A stretch of DNA of 7,228 bases, taken from CAITSH01 sp964385505 (GTDB taxonomy: Bacteria > Pseudomonadota > Gammaproteobacteria > Burkholderiales > SG8-39). A program made the translations under genes and the position numbers. Below, one piece after another: positions 5,362 to 7,228 of the stretch (positions are counted from its first letter, which is position 1; each line of letters opens with the position of its first letter). The stretch lies in the NCBI GenBank assembly GCA_964385505.1, contig CAYLPI010000184.1, forward strand, positions 1-7,228, in the 5' to 3' direction. The notes under the pieces are model-generated. The model was given only the letters and a program-made list of their open reading frames with translations. It was not told where the DNA came from and did not search any database.

Positions 5362-6882
5362 ATGAATTGTGCTGAACGTCTAGTAGCCATTTTCGGTAGC
5401 CAGGCCGAAGTCGCCCGCCGTTTTCGCCTCGATCGCGCTGTGGTCAACAATTGGGTCAAATGCGGTTATGTGCCGTCGCGCTGGGCCATGGAAGTCGAGC
5501 ATGTGACAGAAGGCCGGGTCGCCGCCGTGGAAGTGCTGAATGAAGCGGCAACGATGAAACCCATCCGCGTGAAATCACGCGGAGATGATGACAATCTTTT
5601 CGGAAACCCCCTGCTAGGTGACGCCATGAACGAATTTGCCCCGGTAAAACGCATTACTTCCTTCCACCCACCCCAGCGCACGCTGCTCGGCCCTGGCCCG
5701 TCCGAGATCAACCCGCGCGTGATGGCGGCGATGAGCCTGCCCGCCATCGGCTATCTCGACCCGGTGTTTGTCGAGATGATGGAAGAACTCAAAGGCCTGC
5801 TGCGCTACGTTTACCAGACCAAGAACCAGCTGACGTTCCCGGTGTCCGGTCCCGGCTCGGTCGGAATGGAATTCTGCTTCGTCAACATGGTTGCGCCCGG
5901 TGACAAGGTCATCGTCTGTCGCAACGGCGTGTTCGGCGGCCGCATGATCGAGAACGTCGAGCGCGCCGGCGGCATTCCGATCATTGTCGAGGACGCCTGG
6001 GGTGAGCAGGTCGATCCGCAAAAACTCGAGGATGCGCTGAAAAAAAATCCCGATGTGCGTGTCATCGCCTTCATCCATGCCGAAACGTCCACCGGCGTGC
6101 AGTCGGATGCCAAGACACTGGTCGAAATCGCACACAAGTACAATACGCTCGCCATCGTCGATTGCGTCACCTCGCTCGCCGGCACGCCGGTGCTGGTGGA
6201 TGAATGGAAAATCGACGCCGCCTACTCGGCCAGCCAGAAGTGCCTGTCCTGCACCCCCGGCCTGTCGCCGGTGACCTTCTCCGACCGCGTGGTCGAACAC
6301 GTCAAATCGCGCAAGGACAAGATCCATTCCTGGTTCATGGATATGAACCTCCTGACCGGCTACTGGGGCAACACCAGCCGCACCTATCACCATACGGCGC
6401 CGACCAACAGCCTGTACGCGCTGCACGAAGCCCTGCTGATCCTGAAGGAAGAGGGTATCGAAAATTCCTGGGCGCGCCACCAGCGCCACCACCTCGCACT
6501 GCTGGCCGGACTCGAGGCGATGGGCCTGAAGTTCCTGGTCAAGGAAGCCGCGCGACTGCCGCAGATGAACGCCGTGCACATTCCCGAGAGCATCATGTCG
6601 CGCGAGGCGGAGGTACGCAAGACGTTGCTCAACGAGTTCAACCTGGAAATCGGCGCCGGACTCGGCCCGCTTGCCGGCAAGATCTGGCGTTTCGGCCTGA
6701 TGGGTTACTCGTGCAAGCCCGAGAACGTCATGCTGTGCCTGTCGGCGCTCGGTTCGGTGTTGTCGGACATGGGTCTGCCCATTCACGTCGGCGATGCCGA
6801 GGGCGCGGCGCACCAGGCCTACGCCCAGTTGCACGCCAAGGCGGCGGCATTGAAGCAGGCGGAGAAAAAGCGCGCCGCCTGA
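5362..6882 (+). CDS. Cro/YdaS-like HTH domain fused in frame to a class V aminotransferase (alanine/serine-glyoxylate type)
   Basis: The open frame encodes 506 residues in two parts. Residues about 4-58 form a small Cro/YdaS-like helix-turn-helix: FGSQAEVARRFRLDRAVVNNW, given here as FGSQAEVARRF and LDRAVVNNWVKCGYVPSRW, then EVEHVTEGRVAAVEVL. Residues 66-88 are a charged linker. From about 97 onward it is a pyridoxal-phosphate enzyme of the AGXT group: LLGPGPSEINPRVM (108-121), SGPGSVGMEF (162-171), the cofactor aspartate D267 in AIVDCVTSLAG, the Schiff-base lysine K293 in SASQKCLSCTPG, and the substrate-carboxylate arginine R443 in WRFGLMGYS. It should transfer an amino group from alanine or serine to glyoxylate; the exact substrate cannot be read from sequence. 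An ATG at 5626 (M89), with AGGTGA at 5616-5621, would start a normal 418-residue aminotransferase, so either a fusion protein or two products from one frame are possible. It stands alone between its promoter and a strong terminator. Confidence 0.88.
   Translation: MNCAERLVAIFGSQAEVARRFRLDRAVVNNWVKCGYVPSRWAMEVEHVTEGRVAAVEVLNEAATMKPIRVKSRGDDDNLFGNPLLGDAMNEFAPVKRITSFHPPQRTLLGPGPSEINPRVMAAMSLPAIGYLDPVFVEMMEELKGLLRYVYQTKNQLTFPVSGPGSVGMEFCFVNMVAPGDKVIVCRNGVFGGRMIENVERAGGIPIIVEDAWGEQVDPQKLEDALKKNPDVRVIAFIHAETSTGVQSDAKTLVEIAHKYNTLAIVDCVTSLAGTPVLVDEWKIDAAYSASQKCLSCTPGLSPVTFSDRVVEHVKSRKDKIHSWFMDMNLLTGYWGNTSRTYHHTAPTNSLYALHEALLILKEEGIENSWARHQRHHLALLAGLEAMGLKFLVKEAARLPQMNAVHIPESIMSREAEVRKTLLNEFNLEIGAGLGPLAGKIWRFGLMGYSCKPENVMLCLSALGSVLSDMGLPIHVGDAEGAAHQAYAQLHAKAAALKQAEKKRAA
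5616..5628 (+). promoter_or_regulatory. Internal Shine-Dalgarno site and ATG for the aminotransferase domain alone
   Basis: AGGTGA at 5616-5621 is fully complementary to the UCACCU at the 3' end of 16S rRNA and ends four bases before an in-frame ATG at 5626. Translation from there gives MNEFAPVKRITSFHPPQRT and then the first conserved block LLGPGPS, which is the expected start of a free-standing AGXT-type enzyme. It is stronger than most ribosome binding sites in this window. Confidence 0.6.
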
Positions 6883-6907
6883 GCCGGATCGAAAGCCAGG
6901 CGGCACT

Positions 6908-6940
6908 AAAACGGCGGACCTCGGTCCGCCGTTTTTCTTT
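6908..6940 (+). terminator. Strong intrinsic terminator of the HTH-aminotransferase gene
   Basis: AAAACGGCGGAC (6908-6919) and GTCCGCCGTTTT (6924-6935) are perfect 12-base complements around a four-base loop CTCG. The stem runs directly into TTTTT (6932-6936), then CTTT. It lies 25 bases after the TGA of the aminotransferase. Because the A-tract and T-tract are symmetrical it could also work, less evidently, on the other strand. Confidence 0.93.
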
Positions 6941-6963
6941 GGCCGCCAGTCCGAAAGACATAC

Positions 6964-6993
6964 TTTACATACATGCACGAATGTATGTACCAT
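6964..6993 (+). promoter_or_regulatory. Candidate promoter of the efflux adaptor gene, overlapped by the AcrR-like operator
   Basis: TTTACA at 6964-6969 (five of six to TTGACA) and TACCAT at 6988-6993 (four of six to TATAAT) are 18 bases apart, giving a start near 7000 and an untranslated leader of about 87 bases. The operator dyad at 6966-6989 would cover the spacer and parts of both boxes, a classic arrangement for repression by blocking polymerase. The -10 box is weak, so the exact promoter is uncertain. Confidence 0.4.
6966..6989. promoter_or_regulatory. AcrR-type (TetR family) operator: perfect 24-base dyad
   Basis: TACATACAT (6966-6974), six bases GCACGA, and ATGTATGTA (6981-6989) form a perfect 9+6+9 dyad. 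From memory, the E. coli AcrR operator in front of acrAB has the same two half-sites with the six-base spacer TTGTGA. The site is 97 bases before a gene that looks like an acrA/mexA homologue, which supports the reading. No TetR-family repressor gene is present in the window; it would have to be encoded elsewhere, perhaps beyond the right edge. Confidence 0.8.
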
Positions 6994-7086
6994 GCGCTTT
7001 CGCGCGTGCCCGCACTTGGGCTGCGTGCGCCTAAAAAAGCGCCTGCGGTGATCCCGCCGGGCCGCCTCTGCGAGAAAGGTTGCACC

Positions 7087-7228
7087 ATGATTGTCCGCGT
7101 ATTTCTTGTCCGCGTATTTCCCCGTTGCACCGCCAGTCTTGCCGCGGTGCTGGTTCCGGGCATCCTCGCCTCGCTGTTGAGTGGCTGCCAGCCGACAGGG
7201 TCCCCGCCGCCCGGCGGCATGCCGCCGG
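7087..7228 (+). CDS. Lipoprotein, probable RND efflux periplasmic adaptor (AcrA/MexA type), N-terminal part
   Basis: The frame is open from the ATG at 7087 to the window end, giving 47 residues. The N terminus is basic (MIVRVFLVRVFPR), followed by a hydrophobic segment and the lipobox LSGC at 31-34, so Cys34 should be lipidated and exported through Lgt/LspA. The mature start QPTGSPPPGGMPP is a flexible Pro/Gly-rich tether like that of many AcrA/MexA membrane fusion proteins, which bridge an RND pump and an outer membrane channel. The function is inferred from this tether and from the AcrR-type operator upstream; the conserved lipoyl and hairpin domains lie outside the window. GAGAAAGG at 7072-7079, seven bases before the ATG, is a fair ribosome binding site. 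The second to tenth codons contain a perfect 15-base tandem duplication. Another kind of lipoprotein remains possible. Confidence 0.62.
   Translation, partial: MIVRVFLVRVFPRCTASLAAVLVPGILASLLSGCQPTGSPPPGGMPP
7091..7120 (+). repeat. Perfect 15-base tandem duplication in the lipoprotein signal peptide
   Basis: TTGTCCGCGTATTTC occurs at 7091-7105 and again, identical, at 7106-7120. The unit is five codons long, so the frame is kept and the peptide carries VRVFL followed by VRVFP. It extends the basic N-region of the signal peptide. Confidence 0.95.

Noticed and set aside
5614..6993. A 459-codon open frame on the minus strand opposite the aminotransferase.
   Set aside because: It is the antisense shadow of a GC-rich coding gene. 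Its composition (many His, Arg, Gly, Asp) fits no family, and it runs through the strong terminator and operator region, whereas the plus-strand frame has all AGXT residues.
6204..7034. A 276-codon plus-strand frame overlapping the end of the aminotransferase.
   Set aside because: It is out of frame with the real gene, rich in Arg, Pro and Gly, and crosses the intrinsic terminator; it is a shadow.
6906..7220. A divergent minus-strand gene (104 codons) that might be the acrR repressor.
   Set aside because: The translation has no TetR-type helix-turn-helix, it spans the terminator and operator, and it is antisense to the lipoprotein start.

Overview
The window looks like a chromosomal segment of a GC-rich proteobacterium, most likely a betaproteobacterium. 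The reasons are the block of a MidA-like methyltransferase, a PTR1/FolM-type pteridine reductase and ttcA, the remnant of a Bug/TctC solute-binding protein, and the overall codon use. This is inferred from gene content, not from a marker-gene comparison. No rRNA, tRNA, CRISPR array, transposase or intact mobile element was seen.

Layout, left to right. (1) 1-938, plus strand: the end of the F1Fo ATP synthase operon, with the C-terminal part of atpD and a complete atpC, separated by an intergenic stretch built from diverged heptamer repeats in inverted orientation. (2) About 980-1159: the C-terminal stub of a Bug/TctC-type periplasmic binding protein with no start, then a hairpin and T-run that probably ends plus-strand transcription. 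(3) 1148-3596, minus strand: a compact three-gene unit transcribed right to left: MidA/NDUFAF7-like methyltransferase, YhgN/MarC-family membrane protein, and a secreted diheme cytochrome c. (4) 3608-5295, plus strand: a divergent unit of pteridine reductase and ttcA, overlapping by ATGA. (5) 5290-6940, plus strand: a good sigma-70-type promoter placed so that the transcript is nearly leaderless, then one open frame joining a Cro/YdaS-like helix-turn-helix domain to a class V (alanine/serine-glyoxylate type) aminotransferase, closed by a strong intrinsic terminator. (6) 6941-7228: a perfect dyad with the half-sites and 6-base spacing of the E. coli AcrR operator, followed by the first 47 codons of a lipoprotein resembling an RND efflux periplasmic adaptor (AcrA/MexA).

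Most genes are housekeeping: energy conservation, tRNA thiolation, pterin reduction. The two places most worth attention are the HTH-aminotransferase open frame, which has a leaderless promoter, palindromes and an internal Shine-Dalgarno/ATG and may be a self-regulated enzyme locus or two products from one frame, and the AcrR-type operator in front of the efflux gene, whose repressor is not in the window. Coordinates and translations were read by eye; family assignments come from recognised motifs and remembered homologues, with no database search.
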